11,352 nucleotides of DNA from Gammaproteobacteria bacterium (GTDB taxonomy: Bacteria; Pseudomonadota; Gammaproteobacteria; Enterobacterales; Kangiellaceae). A program made the translations under genes and the position numbers. Under the pieces are notes generated by a model. The model had not been told where the DNA came from. It was given only the letters and a program-made list of their open reading frames with translations, and made no database searches. Of the stretch, positions 1 to 6,868 are shown in pieces. Where the stretch lies: positions 1 to 11,352 of the forward strand of contig JABXIW010000351.1 in the NCBI GenBank assembly GCA_013372875.1, read 5' to 3'. Within the stretch, counting starts at the first letter, position 1. The number at the start of each line of letters is the position of its first letter.

Positions 1-2
1 CT

Positions 3-560
3 ATTGCCCTCTTCTTTATTTCCATCTACAACAAGCTGATCGCGTTAAAAGAGCGCGTTGCCAACGCTTGGGCACAAATTGATGTGCAACTACAAAGACG
101 CTATGACCTAATTCCTAACTTGGTGGAAACCGCCAAAGGCTACATGGCACATGAAAAAGATACCTTAGAAGCAGTCATCTCAGCTCGTAATAGTGCTGTT
201 TCTGCGGGTCAAGCAGCGGCAGCCAACCCAACTGATCCGAATGCTATTCAAAATGTGATGGCGGCGGAAGGTCAGTTAACAGGAGCTTTAGGCCGTTTAT
301 TTGCTTTAGCGGAAGCCTACCCTGATCTAAAAGCCAATCAAACCATGGAACAATTAATGGAAGAGTTGGCCACTACGGAAAATAAAATTTCATTTGCCCG
401 TCAAGCCTATAATGACTCGGTAATGCAATACAATGTGTATCAAGATCAGTTCCCGAACAATCTTGTGGTTAACTTCTTCGGCGGCCATGAAAAAGCTGAA
501 ATGTATGAAGTTGATAACGAAGAAGCCAAAGAGGCAATCAAGGTTTCTTTCGATAATTAA
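3..560 (+). CDS. lemA: LemA family protein, 5' end cut by the window edge
   Basis: The frame is open from base 3 and gives 185 visible residues up to TAA at 558-560. The first visible residues (IALFFISIYNKLIALKERV) are the end of the N-terminal membrane helix of LemA proteins, so only a few residues and the start codon are missing. A GTG at 84 is internal, not the start. Family marks are the NLVETAKGYMAHE segment early on, and near the C-terminus LFALAEAYPDLKANQ, ENKISFARQAYNDSV and the FPNNLVVNFFG stretch. LemA proteins are predicted membrane-anchored helical-bundle proteins with the helical part usually placed outside the cytoplasm. Their biochemical role is unsettled. They are often encoded directly upstream of an M48 membrane protease, as here with a 19-base gap, which suggests a shared operon and a role in envelope quality control. 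Family assignment is firm; function is not. Confidence 0.95.
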   Translation: MALFFISIYNKLIALKERVANAWAQIDVQLQRRYDLIPNLVETAKGYMAHEKDTLEAVISARNSAVSAGQAAAANPTDPNAIQNVMAAEGQLTGALGRLFALAEAYPDLKANQTMEQLMEELATTENKISFARQAYNDSVMQYNVYQDQFPNNLVVNFFGGHEKAEMYEVDNEEAKEAIKVSFDN

Positions 561-573
561 TTGATCGATTAAT
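556..573. repeat. AT-rich near-palindrome across the lemA stop codon
   Basis: ATTAAT arms flank a TGATCG core, giving an 18-base dyad with one mismatch per half that would be a G-U pair in RNA. It overlaps the lemA stop codon and ends seven bases before the protease ATG. Its place is where a ribosome binding site would be expected, but no purine-rich Shine-Dalgarno sequence is present. It may be chance in AT-rich sequence or a weak RNA structure. Confidence 0.3.
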
Positions 574-579
574 AAAAAC

Positions 580-2556
580 ATGGATTTTTTTGAACACCAA
601 GAAGCAGCTCGGAAGAAAACCAAGCTGCTTATTTTTTATTTTATTCTCGCCGTCGTCTTAATCGTTACCGCTTTAAATCTGGTAGCTTTTTTTGTTCTGT
701 CTGGCTTTAATAACTACCAAGGGCAAGAAGCCGCATCTTTGGCCAACTGGTATCAAGAACCTGGTTTTTTCTATACTTCTATCGCTGCACTGGGCTTGAT
801 TAGCTTAGGCAGTTTATTCCGCTGGTTCCAATTGAGAGGCGGCGGCAAGTCATTAGCGAGCATGGTCGGGGCACGCGAAGTATTGCCCGATACCAATGAT
901 CGACTCGAGCGCCGCTTGATAAACGTTGTAGAAGAGATGTCGATTGCCTCGGGTATGCCAGTACCAACCCTTTACATCATGGATGAAGAAGAAGCCATCA
1001 ATGCGTTTGTCGCAGGCCAAGAGGCTTCCGATACCATTATGGTGGTTACTCGCGGGGCTTTAGAGCAGCTGAATCGACAAGAATTACAAGGGGTAGTTGC
1101 GCACGAGTTTAGTCATATCTTTAATGCGGATATGAAAATCAATGTGCGCCTTATAAGTATTTTGGCTGGGATCTTAATTTTAGGTCAAGCGGGCTACTTT
1201 ATTATGCGCAGCCTGCGTTATTCCAGTGGCCGCAGCAGCGATAGCAAAAATGGTGGTGGTTTAGCAGCCATCATGATTATTGGCATTTCCATGTACATTA
1301 TTGGCTCGATTGGGCTGTTCTTTGGCCGCTTGATCAAGGCCGCCATTTCAAGACAGCGCGAGTTTTTAGCTGATGCTTCCGCCGTGCAGTATGCGCGTGA
1401 CAATCAAGGATTGGCAGGTGCCTTTATCAAAATTGGCAACCAATCGTCATTGTTAGACAGCCGCTATGCTGAAGAAACCAGCCACATGTGTATCGCAGAG
1501 CCATTAAAACTTAACTTTTCAGGCCTATCCACTCATCCGCCCATTGATAAACGTTTGAACGCCATCATGCCCGATTGGCAAGATTTCAAACGCCGTCAAG
1601 ATCGTAAATCAGAACGCAATCAACAAAGAGAAATCGCGGCAGAAGAAAAGCGCCAACAGCAAGAGTCAAAACAAGGCTTTGATAAATTTGGCGGTGGTGC
1701 CATTTTAGCTGGCATGGGCGGCTTGCTTGAAACCGTAGGCAACCCAACCACACTGCATCTACACGCGGCCAATGCCTTATTGTTAGCCATGCCAGAAGTG
1801 CTCAGAACCGCAGCCCATAGTCATCATGCATCAAGTCATGCTATGTATTTGGTTTTTGCTTTATTGCTGGTGGATGATGGCCAAGTGGAGAATGAAGCCT
1901 TAGATTTGATTGAACAGACTTACGGCGAAGCTAGCCGTGCCGAAGTGATTAAACTCGCCAGCTATATGACTAGTGATAAACGCTATTTGCGATTGGCCAT
2001 TATTGATATCGCCATTCCGAGTATTCGCCGCTTGTCAAAAACTGAGCGAAAAAACTTTTTGAATTTACTCAAGCAAGTCATTCACTTAGACCAACATGTG
2101 AGTCAGTTCGAGTATGTGCTTTACTCTTTAATAAGAAAGAGTTTAGCGCCAGTTTCTAGCGGCAGTAAGTCTTTTATCAAGCGCTTTTCAAAGGTAGAGC
2201 CCCAGGTTCAATTGATTTTATCGGCGGTTCTGCACGCCAGTGGAAATGCACAAGCAGTCAAGGAAAAGTTGTTTACCAACTTAATGCTTGGCTTTTCTGA
2301 CAAATCGCTAGAGCTTCTGCCCAACCAGTTTGATGCGGAAGGCTTCCACAAAGCCTTAATTGAGCTGAACCAATTAGCGCCGATGCTTAAAAAGCCGCTA
2401 TTAAATGCTTTGGAAGAAGCCATTAAAGAAGATGGTGTAGTTACGGTTGAAGAGGTTGAACTGTTTCGTGCCATTTGTGACTGCTTGGACTGCCCATTAC
2501 CACCAATGGTCGAATCCTACAGTCAAGAAACAGCTCAGAAAATTAAAAAAATTTAA
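580..2556 (+). CDS. HtpX-like M48 membrane zinc metalloprotease with long C-terminal extension
   Basis: The 658-residue protein has a typical HtpX-like core. Membrane helices lie at about 16-41 and 65-82, the zinc site HEFSH is at 175-179, two further hydrophobic segments are at about 191-212 and 228-252, and the third zinc ligand is E261 in the EFLAD motif. STHPPIDKRL at 317-326 is the usual end of the catalytic domain. HtpX proteins are about 290 residues, so residues 340-658 are extra: a charged linker (about 340-368), a Gly-rich stretch (371-382), a helical region, and near 605-640 an acidic AIKEDGVVTVEEVELFRAI stretch resembling TerB-type domains. By family it should cleave membrane or misfolded proteins at the inner membrane. 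Pairing with lemA is common. ATG 580 is the only start before the first helix; the next in-frame Met is residue 94. No Shine-Dalgarno is visible. I leave the symbol blank because this is not simple HtpX. Confidence 0.93.
   Translation: MDFFEHQEAARKKTKLLIFYFILAVVLIVTALNLVAFFVLSGFNNYQGQEAASLANWYQEPGFFYTSIAALGLISLGSLFRWFQLRGGGKSLASMVGAREVLPDTNDRLERRLINVVEEMSIASGMPVPTLYIMDEEEAINAFVAGQEASDTIMVVTRGALEQLNRQELQGVVAHEFSHIFNADMKINVRLISILAGILILGQAGYFIMRSLRYSSGRSSDSKNGGGLAAIMIIGISMYIIGSIGLFFGRLIKAAISRQREFLADASAVQYARDNQGLAGAFIKIGNQSSLLDSRYAEETSHMCIAEPLKLNFSGLSTHPPIDKRLNAIMPDWQDFKRRQDRKSERNQQREIAAEEKRQQQESKQGFDKFGGGAILAGMGGLLETVGNPTTLHLHAANALLLAMPEVLRTAAHSHHASSHAMYLVFALLLVDDGQVENEALDLIEQTYGEASRAEVIKLASYMTSDKRYLRLAIIDIAIPSIRRLSKTERKNFLNLLKQVIHLDQHVSQFEYVLYSLIRKSLAPVSSGSKSFIKRFSKVEPQVQLILSAVLHASGNAQAVKEKLFTNLMLGFSDKSLELLPNQFDAEGFHKALIELNQLAPMLKKPLLNALEEAIKEDGVVTVEEVELFRAICDCLDCPLPPMVESYSQETAQKIKKI
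602..640 (+). terminator. terminator-like stem-loop inside the M48 protease coding start (possible attenuator)
   Basis: The arms AAGCAGCT (602-609) and AGCTGCTT (623-630) pair perfectly over 8 bp. After one mismatch, GG (611-612) can pair with CC (620-621), leaving a 7-base A-rich loop. The 3' arm is followed at once by ATTTTTTATT and then more T-rich sequence to about 645. This is the form of a Rho-independent terminator, yet it sits in codons 8-21 of the protease gene. The T run encodes part of the first membrane helix (Leu, Ile, Phe and Tyr codons), so coding constraint explains some of it. The matching arms are not explained that way. Confidence 0.5.
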
Positions 2557-2568
2557 GCAAAAAGAATA

Positions 2569-4422
2569 TCAATTTACTTCAGTTTCTGTAGCAAAAACTT
2601 CCGAAACTAAAAGTGGTTTTGAAAAATAATAACCCTGAATTAGATCACAGCCCAACTGTTTTAATAGCTCCAGTTGGGCATCTTCTTCTACACCCTCAGC
2701 AATAATCTCCAAACCCAACTCATGGGCAAGTGCAATCGTCGAACCAACAATTTTTCGATCTTGGTCACTTTCTAAAATCTCATCAATGAATGACTTGTCT
2801 ATTTTTAAACCGGTTACAGGGAACCGTTTCAAATAACCCAAAGATGCATAACCAGTGCCGTAATCGTCAATCACTAAACTGAAACCTAGATCACTTAACT
2901 TATTTAACTTGCTCAAAGTGTCGTGTGAAGATTCAATAAAAACTGATTCGGTTAGCTCAAGTTCAATCAAACTCGGATCGATTTGATACAGATTAGTTAC
3001 GCGGATAATCTCCGTAACAAAATCTGAGCGTAGCAATTGTTTTGCAGAAATATTGATGGCAATTTTTTTTATTGGCTGCTCACTTAATCGCCAATCATTG
3101 AGCTGCTTACAGACTGAGTTTATCAACCACTCACCTAACTTATGTACCAGTGAAAAGTCCTCAGCAATTTTAATAAATACACTAGGCTCAATCGTTTTAT
3201 TCTCTGAATTTGTCCAGCGCATCAGAGCTTCATAGCCAATCACTTGCTTACTTCTTAGACTAACTTTTGGCTGATAAACCAAAGTCAATTCACCTTTTTC
3301 GATTGCTTCTCGCAAATCTAACGCCAGCTTATTTTTGTTGTGCACTTCTTCTGCTAAGCTGCGGTTAAAGACCTGAAATTGCTCACTGCCTTGCGCCTTA
3401 GCGCGATACATGGCGATATCCGCCGCACGCAACAACTCCAAATAAGAAGCTCCATGTTCTGGAAAAAATGCCACCCCAATACTGCAGCCAATGTGCAAAG
3501 TCTGATCATTGATATGGAAAGGTTGGTTTAAAACCCGAATTAAATTAATGCAAAGGTTCTCAATATCGCCCTTGCTGTAGCCTTGCCTTGGCATCACTAA
3601 AAATTCATCACCACCATGGCGACAAATCAAATCTTTATCCGATAACTGCGTCTTGAACCGTTTGGCTACAGCTTGCAATAATTCGTCACCGATATTGTGC
3701 CCAAAACTATCATTGACCACTTTAAAAGAATCCAGATCGATAAATAATAAGGACTGACTATCAGTTTCTTCCTGAATAATTCTTCGTTCAAAATTCTCCG
3801 AAAAATAGCTACGATTACTTAACTCAGTAAGTCGATCATAATTGGCCAGCTGATAGAGTTTTTGCTCATTCTCTAAAGCATTTGATTGGCGTGTATTTCG
3901 TTCATAACGAAATAAAACAATTAGGAATCCCGTGGTCAGAACGGTTCCTATACGATTGAAAAGATTTAGCAAATCAACTTTTTCCGCTGGAAGTTTAAGC
4001 GGAAACTCAACCCCTTTAACTTTAAGCAGATAGAAAGTAATGCTCACTGCCAAAGCAACTAAAGCGTATAACCATACGGAGTGACGCGTAAGTAACAAGC
4101 CGCTGACCACAACTATAACCATAAACCACGCATCATTTGGGTTATCAAACCCGCCAAACTCTAGGTTAGCCATAATGATGATAATAAAAAATATGATTAA
4201 AGCTATATGCGCTACTAGCTCACTCTTCTGTCTTTTTCGGAGTAACCATAAAAGGAAAATACCAGAAAGAAAACTCAAGAATAGCACTGTCACGGTTAAA
4301 TACATTTCCAAGTAAATGTAAACCGCCATGAATGTTAAGGTTAGCCCCAGTCCTGAGAATATAAACAAGAATACCACTTGGACTTGCAAAATTTCAGACA
4401 AAGAAAATTTGTCTCGAGACAT
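2569..4422 (-). CDS. membrane-anchored GGDEF-EAL protein (cyclic-di-GMP turnover)
   Basis: The 617-residue protein has about six N-terminal membrane helices (about 14-38, 43-62, 70-86, 99-113, 115-134, 157-172) forming a sensor region I cannot assign to a named family. A GGDEF domain (about 185-355) and an EAL domain (about 365-610) follow. The GGDEF motif is intact at 270-274, and upstream residues FIDLDSFKVVND fit an active diguanylate cyclase. The inhibitory RxxD site is absent (SDKD at 261-264). The EAL domain keeps its expected metal and catalytic residues: E398 in EAL, N457, E489, D519-D520, K540, E576 and Q596. Both synthesis and hydrolysis of cyclic-di-GMP are therefore possible; many such hybrids work mainly as phosphodiesterases. 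The start is 66 bases downstream of the ygiF stop on the same strand, so the two may be co-transcribed, although the start has only a poor Shine-Dalgarno sequence. Confidence 0.95.
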   Translation of the reverse strand: MSRDKFSLSEILQVQVVFLFIFSGLGLTLTFMAVYIYLEMYLTVTVLFLSFLSGIFLLWLLRKRQKSELVAHIALIIFFIIIIMANLEFGGFDNPNDAWFMVIVVVSGLLLTRHSVWLYALVALAVSITFYLLKVKGVEFPLKLPAEKVDLLNLFNRIGTVLTTGFLIVLFRYERNTRQSNALENEQKLYQLANYDRLTELSNRSYFSENFERRIIQEETDSQSLLFIDLDSFKVVNDSFGHNIGDELLQAVAKRFKTQLSDKDLICRHGGDEFLVMPRQGYSKGDIENLCINLIRVLNQPFHINDQTLHIGCSIGVAFFPEHGASYLELLRAADIAMYRAKAQGSEQFQVFNRSLAEEVHNKNKLALDLREAIEKGELTLVYQPKVSLRSKQVIGYEALMRWTNSENKTIEPSVFIKIAEDFSLVHKLGEWLINSVCKQLNDWRLSEQPIKKIAINISAKQLLRSDFVTEIIRVTNLYQIDPSLIELELTESVFIESSHDTLSKLNKLSDLGFSLVIDDYGTGYASLGYLKRFPVTGLKIDKSFIDEILESDQDRKIVGSTIALAHELGLEIIAEGVEEDAQLELLKQLGCDLIQGYYFSKPLLVSEVFATETEVN

Positions 4423-4444
4423 ATTACAGCTAGATAGCTCTAAT

Positions 4445-4460
4445 ATTTTATCGATAAAAT
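4445..4460. repeat. perfect 16-bp palindrome upstream of the GGDEF-EAL gene
   Basis: ATTTTATCGATAAAAT reads the same on both strands. It lies 23-38 bases upstream of the GGDEF-EAL start codon, in the 66-base gap after ygiF. As RNA it would give only a weak 6-bp A/U stem with a TCGA loop and no U tract, so it is a poor terminator. A DNA-binding protein site or chance in AT-rich sequence are both possible. No convincing -35/-10 pair was found around it. Confidence 0.35.
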
Positions 4461-4488
4461 TTCGCGCTAGGCTTTTGATAACGATTCC

Positions 4489-5985
4489 TTAATTCCAGTA
4501 AGGGTTTTGTTCAAAGGCGTTAGTTCTTAGCTCAAACAAAGCATCTAAGATATCCTTTTCGGTACCCTCTAGTCGCTCATCGGTCACATCAACCGAAGCC
4601 AAAGATTTCCGAACAAAATCAAGCTGCTTAAATAATTCGATGTGCGCGACTAAATCCACCCAGTTTTGGCGGAATCTGACCCGCTTTTTACTATCGAACA
4701 AGCTGCCGAAGAATAAACCGATATCAAGGGTCCGATAGAGTTTGGGTAAATAATCTAGATAATCTTCATCTTGCAGCTCCTCTTTTAGCTTGAGCTGACG
4801 CGTGATATCCAACATCTGATGCTGTAATTGCTTGATTGCAAAAGGAAATATTTCTTTTTGTAGGCGGTTTTTAGCTGACTCTTTTAAATCTTCTCGCCAT
4901 TCTTTTGAGTACAACCAGCGACTAAAATGCAACAATTTTAAGTTATAACTAGCCGTAGCTAAATAATTCACAAAGTCCTTAGACTCCTGTTGAAATTTCT
5001 TTTCGAGTTGCGCTTCCAATTCTGCTAGCGGCTCATACTCAAAGCCATAAAACTTTGCATTCTCTAGCCAGTTGATTTGTGCCGCGACCGTTTGAACTTT
5101 ACTAAAATTCTGGGTGATTTCGCGCCAGTCGGCCCTAACTTCTGACAAAGAATGACGAGGAATTAATGGTGCAAATACTGAATACATATGCTGCATATAA
5201 AGTAGCGCACGGTTGAGCTGCAAAAAGTACTCCACCTTAGGTTCGCGTTTAATCAGCTTTATATAATGCTGCCAGTGAGCTAAACCGTAGTGGGCAATGG
5301 TTTCAAAAGAACCTTCTGCGGGCGACTTGGCGGTCAGTGGTACCACATCCAAGCGACGCAAATAAACTTGATGTTCTGCGCTTAGACGATAACCTCGTTC
5401 AGCTTTACTTTCTGCGGAGAGCACCAAGGAAAACTGCTCAATAAGCTGGCGGCTCAAATCAAACATCTGGATGGGATCGCCATCTTTTAATTCGAGTTCG
5501 ACCTCACAAATAGGGCTTAACTGACCTTTATGGGATATTTCCCCAGAATCAATAGCAATCTCGATACTTGAGCCCTGATAATCAATTAAAGCAAATTGAC
5601 GTTCAAAGTCGGTACGGAATAAAGCTCGGAAAGCACCATCCTCTTCTTGCGCTTCCTCTAATAGGATCTGCAGATAAGGATCTTCTACTTGAGCCAAATC
5701 CAAGTTGGCATTAGGAATTTCGGTTTCCGACTCATTGCGCTGATAAAGGCCGCCTACCACTCGACCTTCAGATTTGACCGATTGAATGTACTTTTCGTCC
5801 GCACGACGAACCCGTAAGCCAATTTTCAGCTCCCTGAGCTTATGACTTTCGGTATCATAATAGGTATTGACCAACTCGCTTCTATGCCAATCAATGGTTT
5901 CCCCAAATTTTTCACTAAACCATTGTTTTATATCACTAATTTGCTCGGTCTTGGCAGCGAGTTTCATCTCTAATTCAATTGACAT
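4489..5985 (-). CDS. ygiF: YgiF-type inorganic triphosphatase, CYTH domain plus CHAD-like C-terminal domain
   Basis: The 498-residue protein begins with a CYTH (triphosphate tunnel) domain at about 1-203. The signature ExExK is at residues 4-8 (ELEMK). Charged tunnel strands follow: NTYYDTESHKLRELKIGLRVRR (40-61, 22 residues with alternating basic positions), SVKSEGR (69-75), NESETEI (84-90), FRTDFERQ (123-130), EVELELKDGD (161-170) and KAERGYRL (194-201). In E. coli, YgiF is an inorganic triphosphatase. Residues about 225-490 are helical and sit where the CHAD domain belongs, but the usual His/Arg-rich CHAD helix is not evident: the region around 254-277 (LQLNRALLYMQHMYSVFAPL) is poor in conserved basic residues. 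ATG 5985 is chosen because the ExExK motif must be at the N-terminus; its Shine-Dalgarno is weak. It is divergent from the phosphate transport operon and may be co-transcribed with the downstream GGDEF-EAL gene. Confidence 0.9.
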   Translation of the reverse strand: MSIELEMKLAAKTEQISDIKQWFSEKFGETIDWHRSELVNTYYDTESHKLRELKIGLRVRRADEKYIQSVKSEGRVVGGLYQRNESETEIPNANLDLAQVEDPYLQILLEEAQEEDGAFRALFRTDFERQFALIDYQGSSIEIAIDSGEISHKGQLSPICEVELELKDGDPIQMFDLSRQLIEQFSLVLSAESKAERGYRLSAEHQVYLRRLDVVPLTAKSPAEGSFETIAHYGLAHWQHYIKLIKREPKVEYFLQLNRALLYMQHMYSVFAPLIPRHSLSEVRADWREITQNFSKVQTVAAQINWLENAKFYGFEYEPLAELEAQLEKKFQQESKDFVNYLATASYNLKLLHFSRWLYSKEWREDLKESAKNRLQKEIFPFAIKQLQHQMLDITRQLKLKEELQDEDYLDYLPKLYRTLDIGLFFGSLFDSKKRVRFRQNWVDLVAHIELFKQLDFVRKSLASVDVTDERLEGTEKDILDALFELRTNAFEQNPYWN

Positions 5986-6024
5986 CTAGTATTCTAATGA
6001 CTCACTTTCATCCTGTCTTTCGGC

Positions 6025-6054
6025 AGTTTACCTTGTAAATCAATGGCTTGCCAA
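6025..6054 (-). promoter_or_regulatory. candidate sigma-70 promoter for ygiF
   Basis: Read on the minus strand, TTGGCA (6049-6054) matches the -35 consensus at 5 of 6 positions. TAAACT (6025-6030) matches the -10 at 4 of 6, with an 18-base spacer. Transcription would begin near 6018, about 33 bases ahead of the ygiF ATG. It is the best pair I found in the divergent region for this direction, but is unverified. Confidence 0.4.
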
Positions 6055-6100
6055 TGCGTATTTTTAGTAATTTTCAGCAAATATCGGTATAGTCTCTTAA

Positions 6101-6134
6101 CTGTAACAAATCTTTCATATTTGGATGATAGAAT
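6101..6134 (+). promoter_or_regulatory. Pho box and -10 hexamer of the DUF47-pit operon
   Basis: CTGTAACAAATCTTTCAT (6101-6118) fits the PhoB site, two 7-base CTGTCAT-like repeats separated by a 4-base A/T spacer. By hand it agrees with the consensus at 15 of 18 positions. TAGAAT (6129-6134) follows after 10 bases and works as a -10, while no proper -35 exists. This is the layout of PhoB-activated promoters such as E. coli phoA, where the box replaces the -35. Start of transcription would be near 6141, leaving a leader of about 43 bases that contains a run of seven T (6144-6150). PhoB represses pit genes in some bacteria, so the direction of control should be treated as open, though this geometry favours activation. 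Confidence 0.6.
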
Positions 6135-6183
6135 AGCGCCCGTTTTTTTGTTACGCCCATTAACATCATTAAATGGAGTAGTT

Positions 6184-6858
6184 ATGGCAAACTCAATCTT
6201 AGATTTATTTGCTTCTTCGCCGATCCGCCCAATGCAGGATCACATGGCTAAAGCTAATGAATCGGCATCTCAATTGAACGACTTTTTCGTGGCAGCTTTA
6301 AAGCAAGACTGGCAAGAAGCTGAAACCATCAAAGAATCTATTCGTAATCTTGAAAACGAAGCGGATGACTTAAAACACGAGTTAAGAACTCACTTGCCTA
6401 AAGGCTTGTTCTTACCTGTAGCACGCACTGACTTGTTGGCGCTTTTGAGCAAGCAAGACAAGATTGCCAACATCGCACGCGATATCGCTGGCTTAGTCTA
6501 CGCCCGTAAAATGCAATTCCCTGAGAATGTTCACGCGGCATTATTAGAATTAACCAAGCGTTGTGCAGCTGCATCAAAGCAAGCCTTTAAAGCCATCAGT
6601 GAGCTTGACGAATTGCTAGCAACAGGCTTTGGCGGTCGTGAAGCGTCTTTGGTTTCAGAGATGATTGAAAAACTGGACAATATCGAAAATGAAACTGATG
6701 ACTTACAAAGAAAAGCATTAAACATCATTTTTGAACAAGAAGATGACTTGCCGCCAGTAAAAGTTATTTTCATGTACCAAGTAATTCAAAAGATTGGCGA
6801 CCTAGCTGACTGCGCACAGCAAGTTGGTTCTCGTCTTGAAATGATGATTGCACGATAA
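6184..6858 (+). CDS. PhoU-like DUF47 protein (TIGR00153 type), partner of the Pit transporter
   Basis: The 224-residue soluble, all-helical protein belongs to the DUF47/TIGR00153 group, distant relatives of PhoU. Two similar acidic helix motifs, ENEADDL (57-63) and ENETDDL (168-174), mark the two halves and correspond to metal-binding E/D motifs in PhoU-like proteins. These proteins are typically encoded next to low-affinity Pit phosphate transporters and are thought to modulate them; direct biochemical evidence is limited. ATG 6184 is preceded by GGAG at 6175-6178 with a 5-base gap and begins the conserved MANSILDLFASSP sequence. The frame is open back to 6043, but that stretch contains the Pho box and -10, so it is leader DNA rather than coding. 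Stop and pit start are 10 bases apart, so the pair is an operon, probably translationally coupled. Confidence 0.92.
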   Translation: MANSILDLFASSPIRPMQDHMAKANESASQLNDFFVAALKQDWQEAETIKESIRNLENEADDLKHELRTHLPKGLFLPVARTDLLALLSKQDKIANIARDIAGLVYARKMQFPENVHAALLELTKRCAAASKQAFKAISELDELLATGFGGREASLVSEMIEKLDNIENETDDLQRKALNIIFEQEDDLPPVKVIFMYQVIQKIGDLADCAQQVGSRLEMMIAR

Positions 6859-6864
6859 GGGGAG
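6857..6864 (+). promoter_or_regulatory. strong Shine-Dalgarno of pit, overlapping the DUF47 stop codon
   Basis: AAGGGGAG begins within the TAA stop (6856-6858) of the DUF47 gene and lies four bases before ATG 6869. It sets the pit start at 6869 rather than at the TTG seven codons upstream (6848). The overlap with the stop codon suggests translational coupling between the regulator and the transporter. Confidence 0.75.
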
Positions 6865-6868
6865 CGTC

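Noticed and set aside
390..623. Minus-strand 77-codon open frame over lemA and the protease start
   Set aside because: It is antisense to conserved LemA motifs and to the terminator-like hairpin, with no recognisable features.
2581..2608. AGTTTC/GAAACT stem near the end of the GGDEF-EAL gene as a terminator
   Set aside because: It has only six A/T-rich pairs with a 16-base loop, lies inside coding sequence and lacks a proper T run.
6043..6183. Upstream in-frame extension of the DUF47 gene (47 codons)
   Set aside because: It contains the Pho box and -10, its residues look non-coding, and a good Shine-Dalgarno precedes ATG 6184, which begins the conserved family sequence.
6848..6868. TTG start of pit seven codons upstream
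   Set aside because: It lies inside the DUF47 coding end and has no ribosome site; ATG 6869 has AAGGGGAG directly upstream.
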